From NCBI RefSeq assembly GCF_003946915.1, contig NZ_RPOC01000001.1, forward strand, positions 186,001 through 250,000: 64,000 nt of DNA, given 5' to 3'. This document shows, piece after piece, positions 50,698-59,663 of the stretch. Position 1 is the stretch's first letter, and each line of letters starts with the position of its first letter. The position numbers and the translations under genes are program-made. This DNA is from Flavobacterium ustbae (GTDB lineage Bacteria; Bacteroidota; Bacteroidia; Flavobacteriales; Flavobacteriaceae). Below the pieces are notes generated by a model that was not told where the DNA came from, ran no database searches, and was given only the letters and a program-made list of their open reading frames with translations.

Positions 50698-52491
50698 ATG
50701 CAAAAACCTGCCTTAGATCTTCAAATTTTAACTTTGCCTGACAATCCTGGCGTTTATCAATATTATGATAAAGATGGGAAAATCTTGTATGTCGGCAAAG
50801 CCAAAAATTTAAAAAAAAGGGTTTCATCCTATTTCAATAAAATTCACGATACTGCGAAAACGAATGTTTTGGTAAAAAAAATCGTGACAATAAAACACAT
50901 CGTAGTTCCAACAGAAACCGATGCGCTCTTATTAGAAAACAATTTAATTAAAACATTGCAGCCGAGATATAATGTTTTATTGCGCGATGATAAAAGTTAT
51001 CCGTGGATTTGCATTAAAAAAGAACCTTTTTCTAGAATATTTTTAACGAGAAGAATGGTCAAAGACGGCTCAGAATATTTTGGTCCGTACACCAATTTCA
51101 AAATGGTATACACGATTTTGGATTTGATTAAAGAATTGTATCCGCTTCGAACTTGCACTTACGATTTGAGCGAATCCAATATTAATTCTGGAAAATTTAA
51201 AGTTTGTTTAGAATATCATATCGGGAATTGCAAAGGGCCGTGTGAAGGTTTAGAACCTTTGGAAGAATATCAAAGACAAGTGAATGCGATTCGCGAAATC
51301 TTGAAAGGGAATTTTAAAGAAAGTTTAAAGGATTTCAAGAAATTGATGAACACTTATGCACAAAATCTTCAGTTTGAAGAAGCGCAGAAAATCAAGGAAA
51401 AGATTGAAGTTTTAGAGAATTATCAATCTCGCTCAACGATTATAAATCCGAAGATTACCAATATTGATGTCTTTTCGATTGTTTCTGACGAAAGTGCGGC
51501 TTATGTCAATTTTCTTCAAATTTCTCACGGTTCGATTATTCGTTCGCATACTTTAGAAATGAAGAAAAAGTTGGATGAAAGCGATGAAGAATTATTAGAA
51601 TTAGCGATTGTAGAACTTCGTGAGCGTTTTCAGTTATTATCCAAAGAAATTATTGTTCCTTTTGAATTGGATTTGGGAGAAAACATCAAAATCACGGTTC
51701 CGCAACTTGGAGATAAAAAACAGATTTTAGATTTATCCATTCGAAATGCCAAATTCTACCGAATCGAACAGTTGAAACAATTGCAGATTGTAGATCCAGA
51801 TCGTCACGTAAATAGAATTATGGCTCAGATGCAGAAAGATTTACGTCTTCCTTCTGAACCTCGACATATAGAATGTTTTGACAACTCGAACATTCAGGGA
51901 ACCAATCCTGTTGCGGCTTGTGTGGTTTTTAAGGACGGAAAACCAAGCAAAAAAGATTACCGCCATTTTAATGTAAAAACCGTTGAAGGTCCAAACGATT
52001 TTGCCTCGATGACCGAAATTGTATATCGCCGCTACAAAAGATTATTGGACGAAAATGAACCGCTTCCGCAATTAATTATTATTGACGGTGGAAAAGGACA
52101 GCTTTCGGCAGCATTAAAAAGTATCGACGATCTAGGATTACGAGGAAAAGTTGCCATTATCGGAATCGCAAAACGTCTCGAAGAGCTTTTTTATCCCGGA
52201 GATTCGATTCCGCTTTATTTAGATAAAAAATCGGAAACATTAAAAGTTATTCAGCATTTAAGAAACGAAGCACACCGATTTGGAATCACTTTTCATAGAG
52301 ACAAACGAAGCAAATCGGCACTTAATTCTTCTGTAGAAAGTATTCCTGGAATTGGCGAAAAAACAATGACAACGTTAATTCAACATTTCAAAAGTGTTAA
52401 AAGATTAAAATTGGCAACAGAAAAGGAGATTTCAGAAGTGATCGGTGTCTCTAAAGCAAAAAAAATTGTCGACTTTTACAAAACCAACTAG
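50698..52491 (+). CDS. uvrC: excinuclease ABC subunit C
   Basis: UvrC makes the two incisions in nucleotide excision repair. The 597 residues contain the N-terminal GIY-YIG domain (GVYQYYDKDGKILYVGKAKN, 18-37), a UVR helical pair near 205-240 (FEEAQKIKEKIEVLENY), the RNase H-like nuclease domain with ECFDNSNIQG near 395 and LIIIDGGKGQL near 460, and C-terminal helix-hairpin-helix motifs (SIPGIGEKTMTTLIQHF). The ATG at 50698 (MQKPALDLQIL) is chosen; the upstream frame from 50626 lacks conservation. Confidence 0.95.
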   Translation: MQKPALDLQILTLPDNPGVYQYYDKDGKILYVGKAKNLKKRVSSYFNKIHDTAKTNVLVKKIVTIKHIVVPTETDALLLENNLIKTLQPRYNVLLRDDKSYPWICIKKEPFSRIFLTRRMVKDGSEYFGPYTNFKMVYTILDLIKELYPLRTCTYDLSESNINSGKFKVCLEYHIGNCKGPCEGLEPLEEYQRQVNAIREILKGNFKESLKDFKKLMNTYAQNLQFEEAQKIKEKIEVLENYQSRSTIINPKITNIDVFSIVSDESAAYVNFLQISHGSIIRSHTLEMKKKLDESDEELLELAIVELRERFQLLSKEIIVPFELDLGENIKITVPQLGDKKQILDLSIRNAKFYRIEQLKQLQIVDPDRHVNRIMAQMQKDLRLPSEPRHIECFDNSNIQGTNPVAACVVFKDGKPSKKDYRHFNVKTVEGPNDFASMTEIVYRRYKRLLDENEPLPQLIIIDGGKGQLSAALKSIDDLGLRGKVAIIGIAKRLEELFYPGDSIPLYLDKKSETLKVIQHLRNEAHRFGITFHRDKRSKSALNSSVESIPGIGEKTMTTLIQHFKSVKRLKLATEKEISEVIGVSKAKKIVDFYKTN

Positions 52492-52500
52492 TTAGTTTTT

Positions 52501-54786
52501 ATGCTCCAAACAAAAATGTCTATTTCAAAAAGGTTTTCATTCTTTCCCTATTTTTCGGGAAACATTTGGTGCACCATTCTTTTTATTTTCTATTTTTCAT
52601 TATTTCTTCCAGTAAAATTATTTTCTCAAGAAATTAAAAAAGACAGCATTAAGAGACCAAAAATTGGTTTGGTTTTAAGCGGAGGTGGCGCCAAAGGTTT
52701 TGCTCACATTGGTGTTTTAAAAGTTTTGGAAGAAGCAGGAATCAAAATTGACTATATTGGCGGAACCAGCATGGGATCTGTAATCGGCGGACTTTATGCT
52801 TCTGGTTATAATGCTTCTCAAATCGATTCTATTTTTAAAAAAACCAATTTCGACGAATTAATAAACGATTATATTCCGCGTTCTTCTAAGAATTTTTACG
52901 GCAAGAAAAATGACGAATTATATGCTATTGTGTTACCTTTCAGCAATTTCAGAGTAGGCATTCCAGAAGCGCTTTCAAAAGGAATGTACAATTATAATTT
53001 ATTAAGCAGTTTGACCAGAAACGTGCGACATGTTCGCGATTTTAACAAACTGCCAACTCCGTTTTTATGTATCGGAACCAATATTGAAACAGGCGAAGAA
53101 GTTTTACTTAACAAAGGAAATCTTGTTCAAGCGATGATGGCCAGTGCGGCTTTTCCTTCTCTATTTACTCCTGTAGAAATTGACGGAAATTTATTGGTTG
53201 ATGGAGGCGTTGTCAATAATTATCCGATAAAAGAAGTTCGTAATCTTGGAGCAGATATTATTATTGGCGTTGACGTTCAGGATGATTTAATGAAAAGAAA
53301 AAACCTGAAAAATGCCACCCGAATTCTGGTTCAAATTACCAATTTGCAGTCTATCGATAAGATGAAAAGCAAAATCAAGGATACCGATATTTATATCAAA
53401 CCCGATATTCGTGATTATGGCGTAATCTCATTTGACAAAGGAGAGGAAATTATTAGAAAAGGAGAAGAAGCTGCTTTTGCGGTATATGAAAAAATCAAAT
53501 CTCTAACCGATGAAAATAACTTTTATAAAAAACCAAAGTTAAAAGTTGCTACAGATACGCTTCAGATTAAAAACATAAATACAGACAGATTAGAAAATTA
53601 CACTAAAGAATACATTCGTGGTAAACTTCGTTTTAAACCCGGAAGTACTATAACTTACGATGGTCTTCAGACTGGAATAAATAACTTAAATGCGACACAG
53701 AACTTTAGCACGATTTCTTACTGTCTCCAGCCAAATGATGGAAAAGACGATCTTGATTTGGTGTTAAAAGAAAATCCAACCCAAACGTATTTAAAACTTG
53801 GACTTCATTACGACGGACTTTATAAAAGTGGTATTTTATTAAATCTTACGCATAAAAAGACATTTTTGAAAAATGATGTTACTTCTTTGGACATAATTTT
53901 GGGCGATAATTTTAGATACGATTTCAATTATTATGTAGAAAATGGCTTTAATATCAGCTTTGGTTTCCGTTCGAGATTGAATCAGTTTAATCGAAATGTA
54001 ACGACAAGTTTAAGTAGCGTTTTAAATGAAACTCCAAATGTTGGTCTTATAAATGTCGATTTTATGGACGTTAACAATCAGGCTTATTTTCAGACCATAT
54101 TTGTACAGAAATTTTTAATGGGTGGCGGTTTAGAATATAAATATCTAAAAATCAACTCGCCAACCCTTGCCAATGAAAACAACATTATTGATAAAAGCAA
54201 CTACTTCAGTGCTTTTGCTTATTTAAAATATGATTCTCTCGACGAAAAATATTACCCGAGTTCTGGATTGTATTTTTCTACCGATCTGCAGACGTATATG
54301 GCTTCTTCAGATTATACCAATACTTTTAAGCCTTTTTCAATTGCAAAAGCCGAAGTCTCTTTTGTAAATACTTTATTTAGAAAAGCTACTTTTAAAATTG
54401 ATGCCGATGCAGGTTTTACTTTCGGCAACAGCAGTGTTCCTTTCTTCGATTTTATTTTAGGCGGATATGGTTACAGCAAAATCAACAACTTCAATTATTT
54501 TTATGGTTATGATTTTTTAAGTATTGCCGGAAACAGCTATATCAAAACTGGAATTACACTCGATTACGAAATTCTAAGAAAAAACCACATTAACTTCTCT
54601 GCGAATTTTGCCAATTTAGGAAATGACATTTTCTCTACCGTAGACTGGGTTTCTATGCCAAAGTACACGGGTTATGCAGTTGGTTACGGTTTAGAAACGA
54701 TCATTGGCCCCATAGAAGTAAAACAATCTTGGTCTCCAGAAATGTCAAAAAGTTTTACATGGTTTAGCATTGGTTTCTTATTTTAG
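52501..54786 (+). CDS. patatin-like phospholipase with C-terminal beta-barrel
   Basis: This 761-residue outer-membrane esterase resembles PlpD-type proteins. After a signal-like segment (WCTILFIFYFSLFLPVKLFS) comes a patatin domain: oxyanion loop SGGGAKGFAH (60-69), nucleophile S90 in GGTSMGSV, and catalytic D234 in LLVDGGVVNN. A POTRA-like unit lies near 360-430, and a 16-strand-type barrel ends the protein with SFTWFSIGFLF. It starts 9 nt after uvrC, so the two may share a transcript. MSISKRFSF at 52516 is an alternative start. Confidence 0.9.
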   Translation: MLQTKMSISKRFSFFPYFSGNIWCTILFIFYFSLFLPVKLFSQEIKKDSIKRPKIGLVLSGGGAKGFAHIGVLKVLEEAGIKIDYIGGTSMGSVIGGLYASGYNASQIDSIFKKTNFDELINDYIPRSSKNFYGKKNDELYAIVLPFSNFRVGIPEALSKGMYNYNLLSSLTRNVRHVRDFNKLPTPFLCIGTNIETGEEVLLNKGNLVQAMMASAAFPSLFTPVEIDGNLLVDGGVVNNYPIKEVRNLGADIIIGVDVQDDLMKRKNLKNATRILVQITNLQSIDKMKSKIKDTDIYIKPDIRDYGVISFDKGEEIIRKGEEAAFAVYEKIKSLTDENNFYKKPKLKVATDTLQIKNINTDRLENYTKEYIRGKLRFKPGSTITYDGLQTGINNLNATQNFSTISYCLQPNDGKDDLDLVLKENPTQTYLKLGLHYDGLYKSGILLNLTHKKTFLKNDVTSLDIILGDNFRYDFNYYVENGFNISFGFRSRLNQFNRNVTTSLSSVLNETPNVGLINVDFMDVNNQAYFQTIFVQKFLMGGGLEYKYLKINSPTLANENNIIDKSNYFSAFAYLKYDSLDEKYYPSSGLYFSTDLQTYMASSDYTNTFKPFSIAKAEVSFVNTLFRKATFKIDADAGFTFGNSSVPFFDFILGGYGYSKINNFNYFYGYDFLSIAGNSYIKTGITLDYEILRKNHINFSANFANLGNDIFSTVDWVSMPKYTGYAVGYGLETIIGPIEVKQSWSPEMSKSFTWFSIGFLF

Positions 54787-54926
54787 TAGTATAACAGAGA
54801 ATACTTCAACAAAATCAAGCTATTTTTTTGCTTAGTAGAAATTAAATCAAAAAAATCAGAACATTTTTTAGTTATAAATAATATAATTTTTATTTTTACT
54901 CCGAAAAAATTACGACATTTGTTATA

Positions 54927-54992
54927 ATGAAAACAAATTGGACAGGTTTATTAGAGTATCTTCAATTCCTCATCAAGAGAAATCCTGAGTAA
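54927..54992 (+). CDS. possible 21-aa peptide upstream of hmgA
   Basis: A short frame (MKTNWTGLLEYLQFLIKRNP, then Glu and stop) stands in the otherwise empty gap between the patatin and hmgA genes. Its codon and residue content look protein-like, and it has both Trp and several Leu. It could be a leader peptide or a small membrane-active peptide. There is no terminator or anti-terminator that I can read after it. Confidence 0.25.
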   Translation: MKTNWTGLLEYLQFLIKRNPE

Positions 54993-55083
54993 GCTATCGA
55001 ATTGAGATAATTAGATCATATAAAAATGATCAGATTATCTGTTCACACAATTCTAATTTTCAAATTATCTAATTGAAAAAGCT

Positions 55084-56241
55084 ATGCCATTATATCATAA
55101 ACTCGGAGATTTTCCGCAAAAGCGACACACCCAATTCGAAAAACCAAACGGTGGTTTTTATTACGAACAATTGTTCGGGACAGAAGGTTTTCACGGACAT
55201 TCTTCGCTATCTTATCATGTACACAGACCAACGCAGGTTAAAGAAATTTTAAACTCTTATTCGGTTGAACCCAAAATTGCAATCGGAAAAAATATAAAAT
55301 CATTATTGTTTAAAGGTTTTGAATTGAAACCTGAAAATGACTTTTTGGACAGCCGAAAAGCCATGTTAGTCAACAAAGACTGTATCATCGGTTTGGCCGC
55401 ACCAAAAGAATCGCTTCGAAATTATTTCTACAAAAATGCCGATGCTGATGAAATGCTTTTCATCCATAAAGGGAAAGGAAAATTAAGAACCATGTTAGGA
55501 AATATTCCATTCGAATATGGCGATTATTTAATTATTCCGCGTGGTGTTATTTATCAGATTGATTTTGAAACTGATGAAAACCGACTTTTTTACGTAGAAT
55601 CCTATTCTCCTTTTTATACGCCAAAACGTTATAAAAATCAATCGGGTCAGCATTTAGAACATTCGCCATTTTGCGAACGCGATTTTATTTTGCCAAACGA
55701 ATTGGAAACGCACGATCAAAAAGGTGATTTTTTAATTAAAATCAAAAAAGAAGGCATGATCCACGAAGTGGTCTACGCTACACATCCGTTTGACGTTGTA
55801 GGCTGGGACGGCTACAATTTCCCATACGGATTTTCAATTCACAATTTCGAACCTATAACGGGGCGCGTTCACCAACCGCCACCGGTACATCAGACTTTTG
55901 AAACGGCCACTTTTGTCGTTTGCTCTTTCTGCCCAAGACTTTACGATTATCATCCGAAAGCAATTCCGGCGCCATACAATCACAGCAATATAGATTCTGA
56001 CGAAGTGCTATATTATGTAGATGGCGATTTTATGAGTCGTAATAATATTGAGCAAGGTCATATTACTTTACACCCAAAAGGAATTCCGCACGGACCAGCG
56101 CCAGGCGCAATGGAACGCAGTATTGGGCACAAGGAAACTCAGGAATTAGCCGTTATGGTTGATACTTTCCGCCCATTAATGGTAACTGAAGAGGCCATGG
56201 GGCTTGATGATGGTCAGTATTACAAATCCTGGACGGAGTAA
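55084..56241 (+). CDS. hmgA: homogentisate 1,2-dioxygenase
   Basis: This enzyme opens the aromatic ring of homogentisate in tyrosine degradation, using Fe(II). The 385-residue form is shorter than the 430-440-residue Pseudomonas enzyme, as is common in this phylum. The cupin barrel carries the C-terminal metal-binding part with YNHSNIDSDEVLYYVDGDF near 298 and IPHGPAPGAMERSIG near 338. The neighbour hpd makes its substrate. Confidence 0.94.
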   Translation: MPLYHKLGDFPQKRHTQFEKPNGGFYYEQLFGTEGFHGHSSLSYHVHRPTQVKEILNSYSVEPKIAIGKNIKSLLFKGFELKPENDFLDSRKAMLVNKDCIIGLAAPKESLRNYFYKNADADEMLFIHKGKGKLRTMLGNIPFEYGDYLIIPRGVIYQIDFETDENRLFYVESYSPFYTPKRYKNQSGQHLEHSPFCERDFILPNELETHDQKGDFLIKIKKEGMIHEVVYATHPFDVVGWDGYNFPYGFSIHNFEPITGRVHQPPPVHQTFETATFVVCSFCPRLYDYHPKAIPAPYNHSNIDSDEVLYYVDGDFMSRNNIEQGHITLHPKGIPHGPAPGAMERSIGHKETQELAVMVDTFRPLMVTEEAMGLDDGQYYKSWTE

Positions 56242-56469
56242 TTAGTCGATTTAAACGCAAAGTTCACAAAGGATTTTCGCAAAGCACACAAAGTTTTTCT
56301 AATATATTTTTTTCAAAAATAAGTTCGCAAAGCTTTGCGCTCCTTGCGATTTAAAAATTCTTATTATAAAATCTTTGCGCCCTTTGCGGTTAAAAAAAAA
56401 CACAGTCAAAAAACAACACTTTCGGTTAAACAGATTAACGATTAACCGATTAAACAAAATAAAAACATC
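56242..56469. repeat. TTTGCG-word tract between hmgA and hpd
   Basis: Repeated words GCAAAGTTC, GCAAAGCTTTGCG, CTTTGCGCCCTTTGCGG fill 56255-56392. Then GATTAACGATTAACCGATTA words precede hpd (56432-56455). The same word families occur near 4133, 35385 and 44240. Confidence 0.6.
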
Positions 56470-57630
56470 ATGAGTAAAGAAATTAAATCAGTAGAATACG
56501 GATTAGAGAAAATATTTGAAGGAGCGCAGGATTTCCTTCCCTTATTAGGAACAGATTATGTAGAATTTTATGTGGGAAATGCGAAACAAGCTGCACACTA
56601 TTATAAATCTGCATTTGGATATCAGTCTTTGGCTTACGCAGGATTAGAAACGGGCGTTCGTGACAGAGCATCTTATGTGATCAAACAAGACAAAATTAGA
56701 ATTGTTTTGACAACGCCTTTAACAGCAGATTCTCCAATAAATGAACATTTGAAAAAACATGGTGACGGTGTAAAAGTTGCTGCTCTTTGGGTTGAAGATG
56801 CAAGAAGTGCTTACGAAGAAACGATTAAACGTGGCGCACGTTCGTTTATGGAACCAACTGTAGAAAGTGATGAATTTGGAGAAGTAGTCCGTTCTGGAAT
56901 TTACACTTATGGAGAAACGGTTCACATTTTTGTAGAAAGAAAAAATTACAAAGGTGTTTTCTTACCTGGTTACCAAGAATGGAAATCTGATTTTAATCCA
57001 GAACCGACTGGCTTAAAATACATTGACCACATGGTTGGAAATGTGGGCTGGAACGAAATGAATACTTGGGTTAAATTCTACGAAGAAGTTATGGGATTTG
57101 TAAATTTCCTTTCTTTTGACGACAAACAAATTAATACTGAATATTCGGCTTTGATGAGTAAAGTAATGTCTAACGGAAACGGAAGAATTAAATTCCCAAT
57201 CAACGAACCAGCCGAAGGAAAGAAAAAATCTCAAATTGAAGAGTATTTAGATTTCTATGGTGGACCTGGAATTCAGCATATTGCTATTGCAACAGATGAC
57301 ATTATAAAAACCGTTTCGGCTTTAAAAGCTCGCGGTGTAGAATTTTTATCACCTCCGCCTCATGCCTATTATGAAGCAATCCCAGAAAGATTAGGCGTTC
57401 ATATGGATGTGATGAAAGAAGATTTGAACGAAATTGAAAAATTAGCGATCATGGTTGATGCCGATGAAGATGGCTACCTTTTACAGATTTTTACAAAGCC
57501 TGTTCAGGATCGTCCGACCCTTTTCTTCGAAATTATTCAAAGAATGGGTGCAAAAGGATTTGGTGCAGGTAACTTTAAAGCCCTTTTTGAGTCAATTGAA
57601 AGAGAGCAAGAATTGAGAGGAACGCTATAA
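56470..57630 (+). CDS. hpd: 4-hydroxyphenylpyruvate dioxygenase
   Basis: This Fe(II) enzyme converts 4-hydroxyphenylpyruvate to homogentisate. The 386 residues show two vicinal-oxygen-chelate halves. The metal ligands are H187 in YIDHMVGNV, H270 in GIQHIAIAT and E354 in LFFEIIQR, and the C-terminal gate segment GAKGFGAGNFKALFESIE is complete. It lies 228 bp downstream of hmgA in the same direction; together they carry tyrosine to the ring-opened product. Confidence 0.96.
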   Translation: MSKEIKSVEYGLEKIFEGAQDFLPLLGTDYVEFYVGNAKQAAHYYKSAFGYQSLAYAGLETGVRDRASYVIKQDKIRIVLTTPLTADSPINEHLKKHGDGVKVAALWVEDARSAYEETIKRGARSFMEPTVESDEFGEVVRSGIYTYGETVHIFVERKNYKGVFLPGYQEWKSDFNPEPTGLKYIDHMVGNVGWNEMNTWVKFYEEVMGFVNFLSFDDKQINTEYSALMSKVMSNGNGRIKFPINEPAEGKKKSQIEEYLDFYGGPGIQHIAIATDDIIKTVSALKARGVEFLSPPPHAYYEAIPERLGVHMDVMKEDLNEIEKLAIMVDADEDGYLLQIFTKPVQDRPTLFFEIIQRMGAKGFGAGNFKALFESIEREQELRGTL

Positions 57631-57717
57631 AATGTTAATTTTGATATAGAAAACCGCATAATTCACCAAAAAATGATGCTTTTTTTGCAAATGTTATGTT
57701 AAACTTGACTTTTGCTA

Positions 57718-57747
57718 TTTGATTTTTGAACTTTCTATCTATCTTTG
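57718..57747 (+). promoter_or_regulatory. promoter of the small RNA candidate
   Basis: TTTG (57718-57721), 18-nt spacer, TATCTTTG (57740-57747): a full-consensus Bacteroidota promoter in a gap without coding sequence. Confidence 0.7.
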
Positions 57748-57753
57748 CACTCG

Positions 57754-57862
57754 CAAATCAGGAAGGGGTGGTTTCCTTCCGAATTGATATAAATTTCATA
57801 ATTTATAGTTTTTTGGTTAGTTAATAGCATAAAAACTCAGTCATCTTTGACTGAGTTTTTTT
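57754..57862 (+). ncRNA. candidate small RNA, about 110 nt
   Basis: Downstream of a full-consensus promoter lie three stem-loops: GGAAGG-N8-CCTTCC (57761-57780), TATAAATT-N4-AATTTATA (57788-57807), and the terminator AAACTCAGTC-N6-GACTGAGTTT with a T tail (57833-57862). No frame of useful length is present. The next gene has its own promoter at 57870-57877. The unit is therefore a stand-alone short transcript. Flavobacteria carry known RNAs of this size such as 6S-Flavo and Flavo-1; I cannot tell whether this is one of them. Confidence 0.55.
57833..57862 (+). terminator. terminator of the small RNA candidate
   Basis: 10-bp perfect stem with a 6-nt loop and seven T. It lies 71 nt before the DUF3108 start codon. 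Confidence 0.85.
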
Positions 57863-57869
57863 GTTTTGA

Positions 57870-57877
57870 TACATTTG
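57870..57877 (+). promoter_or_regulatory. -7 promoter box TACATTTG for the DUF3108 gene
   Basis: Exact TAnnTTTG match directly behind the terminator and 51 nt before the ATG at 57929. Confidence 0.6.
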
Positions 57878-57928
57878 GAATAGAATTTGCATTTATTTAT
57901 CTTTATAATAAAACGTAAAGAATGTACT

Positions 57929-58699
57929 ATGAAAAAGCTCATCCTCATTATATTAGCACTAACGACACTTGCCTTTACTCCGCAAAAAGAAGATGCCTTC
58001 GATACTGGAGAATATTTCAAATTTAGAATACATTATGGAATTGTAAATGCTGGTTACGCCACTCTTGAAGTTAAAGATGCAACGATAAACAACAAAAAAG
58101 TATTTCACTCTATAGGAAAGGGTTACACAACTGGAATGTCTAAATTTTTCTTTAAAGTCGAAGATTTATACGAAAGTTATTTTGACAAAGAAACTGGCAA
58201 ACCTTACCGCTATGTTAGAAAAATTGACGAAGGCGGCTACACCAAAAATCAAGAAGGTTTTTTCAATCAAAATGAAAATAGAGTTTTGGTAAAAGACTAT
58301 AAACGCAAATCAGAAAAAACGATAATCGTAACAGAGAATGTACAAGATATTGTATCAGCATTTTATTTTTTAAGAAACCATCCAAACATTGACAAACTTA
58401 AATCGGGAGAAGCCATTACAATTGACATGTTTTTTGATGATGAAATCACAAAATTTAAGTTAAAATATGTAGGTCGTCAAGATATTACGACTAAATTTGG
58501 AACCGTTTCTACAATGGTCTTTAAGCCATTGGTGCAGACAGGCAGAGTATTTAAAGAAAAAGAGAGCTTAACACTCTGGATAACAGATGATGTAAACAAA
58601 GTTCCTATAAGAATTAAAGCAGATTTAGCTGTAGGTTCTCTTAAAGCTGATCTCGATGAATATAAAGGATTACAAAGTCCACTTAAAGTAAAAAAATAA
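57929..58699 (+). CDS. DUF3108 domain protein
   Basis: The 256-residue exported protein has a signal peptide (MKKLILIILALTTLAFTPQ) and the DUF3108 beta structure (EYFKFRIHYGIVNAGYATLE near 26, and LTLWITDDVNKVPIRIKADL near 220). DUF3108 proteins are periplasmic and of unknown function. I take the ATG at 57929, which begins the signal peptide. Its stop overlaps the kynA start by one base, so the two are translationally coupled, although no functional link between them is known. Confidence 0.88.
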   Translation: MKKLILIILALTTLAFTPQKEDAFDTGEYFKFRIHYGIVNAGYATLEVKDATINNKKVFHSIGKGYTTGMSKFFFKVEDLYESYFDKETGKPYRYVRKIDEGGYTKNQEGFFNQNENRVLVKDYKRKSEKTIIVTENVQDIVSAFYFLRNHPNIDKLKSGEAITIDMFFDDEITKFKLKYVGRQDITTKFGTVSTMVFKPLVQTGRVFKEKESLTLWITDDVNKVPIRIKADLAVGSLKADLDEYKGLQSPLKVKK

Positions 58700-59640
58700 T
58701 GAACCCTACAGATAATTCTGAAGCGATTTTAAAAGAAATTGACCTAAAATTTCAAGCCATAAATCAAAAAACTGATGTTCAATTAGAAGGATTGCTTTGG
58801 TCTAAACCTATCACATATTGGGACTACATTCAGACCGACGCCCTTTTAAGCTTGCAAATTCAGCGTACCACGCTTCCTGATGAAATGGTTTTTATTATGT
58901 ACCATCAGGTAAACGAATTGATCTTTAAAATGATTTTGTGGGAAATTGATCAGATTGCTGAAACTAAAAACATTGGGGTCGATTTTTTCAGCGAAAGATT
59001 ATCAAGAATTACCAGATATTTTGATATGCTTACCAATTCATTCAGTATTATGGAAAACGGAATGGAAGTAAATCAATACATGAAATTCAGAAACACGCTT
59101 ACTCCGGCCAGCGGTTTTCAGAGCGCGCAATATCGAATGATCGAATTTGCCTCAACCGACGTTATCAATTTAACAGACCGCAGATACAAAGCCAATTTTG
59201 ACGAAAATACCGATTTAGAAACTTCATTTGAACATTTATATTGGCAGGCTGCTGGAAAAGATTATCATACTGGCGAAAAATCATATTTGCTGCAGGAGTT
59301 TGAGAAGAAATATAAAGTTCAGTTTCTGAGACAAATGTCCGATTTTAAAACAAAAAATATCTGGCAGAAATTCACACAATTACCTATTGAAGATCAACAA
59401 AATACAGCATTAATCGATGCGATGCGCCATTACGACAAAACTGTAAATATAACTTGGGTAATGCAGCATCTTAATACGGCCAGAAAATATATTCTGGAAA
59501 GCGGAAAAGGTAATGGAGAAGCAACGGGAGGAAGCGACTGGCAAAAATATATGCATCCAAAATTTCAAAGACGCATCTTTTTTCCTAAATTGTGGACCGA
59601 AGAAGAATTGTCCAATTGGGGAACAGAAACTACCGTTTAA
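58699..59640 (+). CDS. kynA: tryptophan 2,3-dioxygenase
   Basis: This haem enzyme opens the indole ring of tryptophan to N-formylkynurenine. The 313-residue protein has the active-site YHQVNELIFKMILWEI segment near 69 with the distal His. The haem-proximal region is HLYWQAAGKDYHTGEKS near 177, and the C-terminal substrate loop contains GKGNGEATGGSDWQ near 273. It follows DUF3108 with a TAATG overlap. The downstream kynurenine-pathway genes are not in this window. Confidence 0.93.
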   Translation: MNPTDNSEAILKEIDLKFQAINQKTDVQLEGLLWSKPITYWDYIQTDALLSLQIQRTTLPDEMVFIMYHQVNELIFKMILWEIDQIAETKNIGVDFFSERLSRITRYFDMLTNSFSIMENGMEVNQYMKFRNTLTPASGFQSAQYRMIEFASTDVINLTDRRYKANFDENTDLETSFEHLYWQAAGKDYHTGEKSYLLQEFEKKYKVQFLRQMSDFKTKNIWQKFTQLPIEDQQNTALIDAMRHYDKTVNITWVMQHLNTARKYILESGKGNGEATGGSDWQKYMHPKFQRRIFFPKLWTEEELSNWGTETTV

Positions 59641-59663
59641 TTCTCCCACAAAATCCCAAAAGT

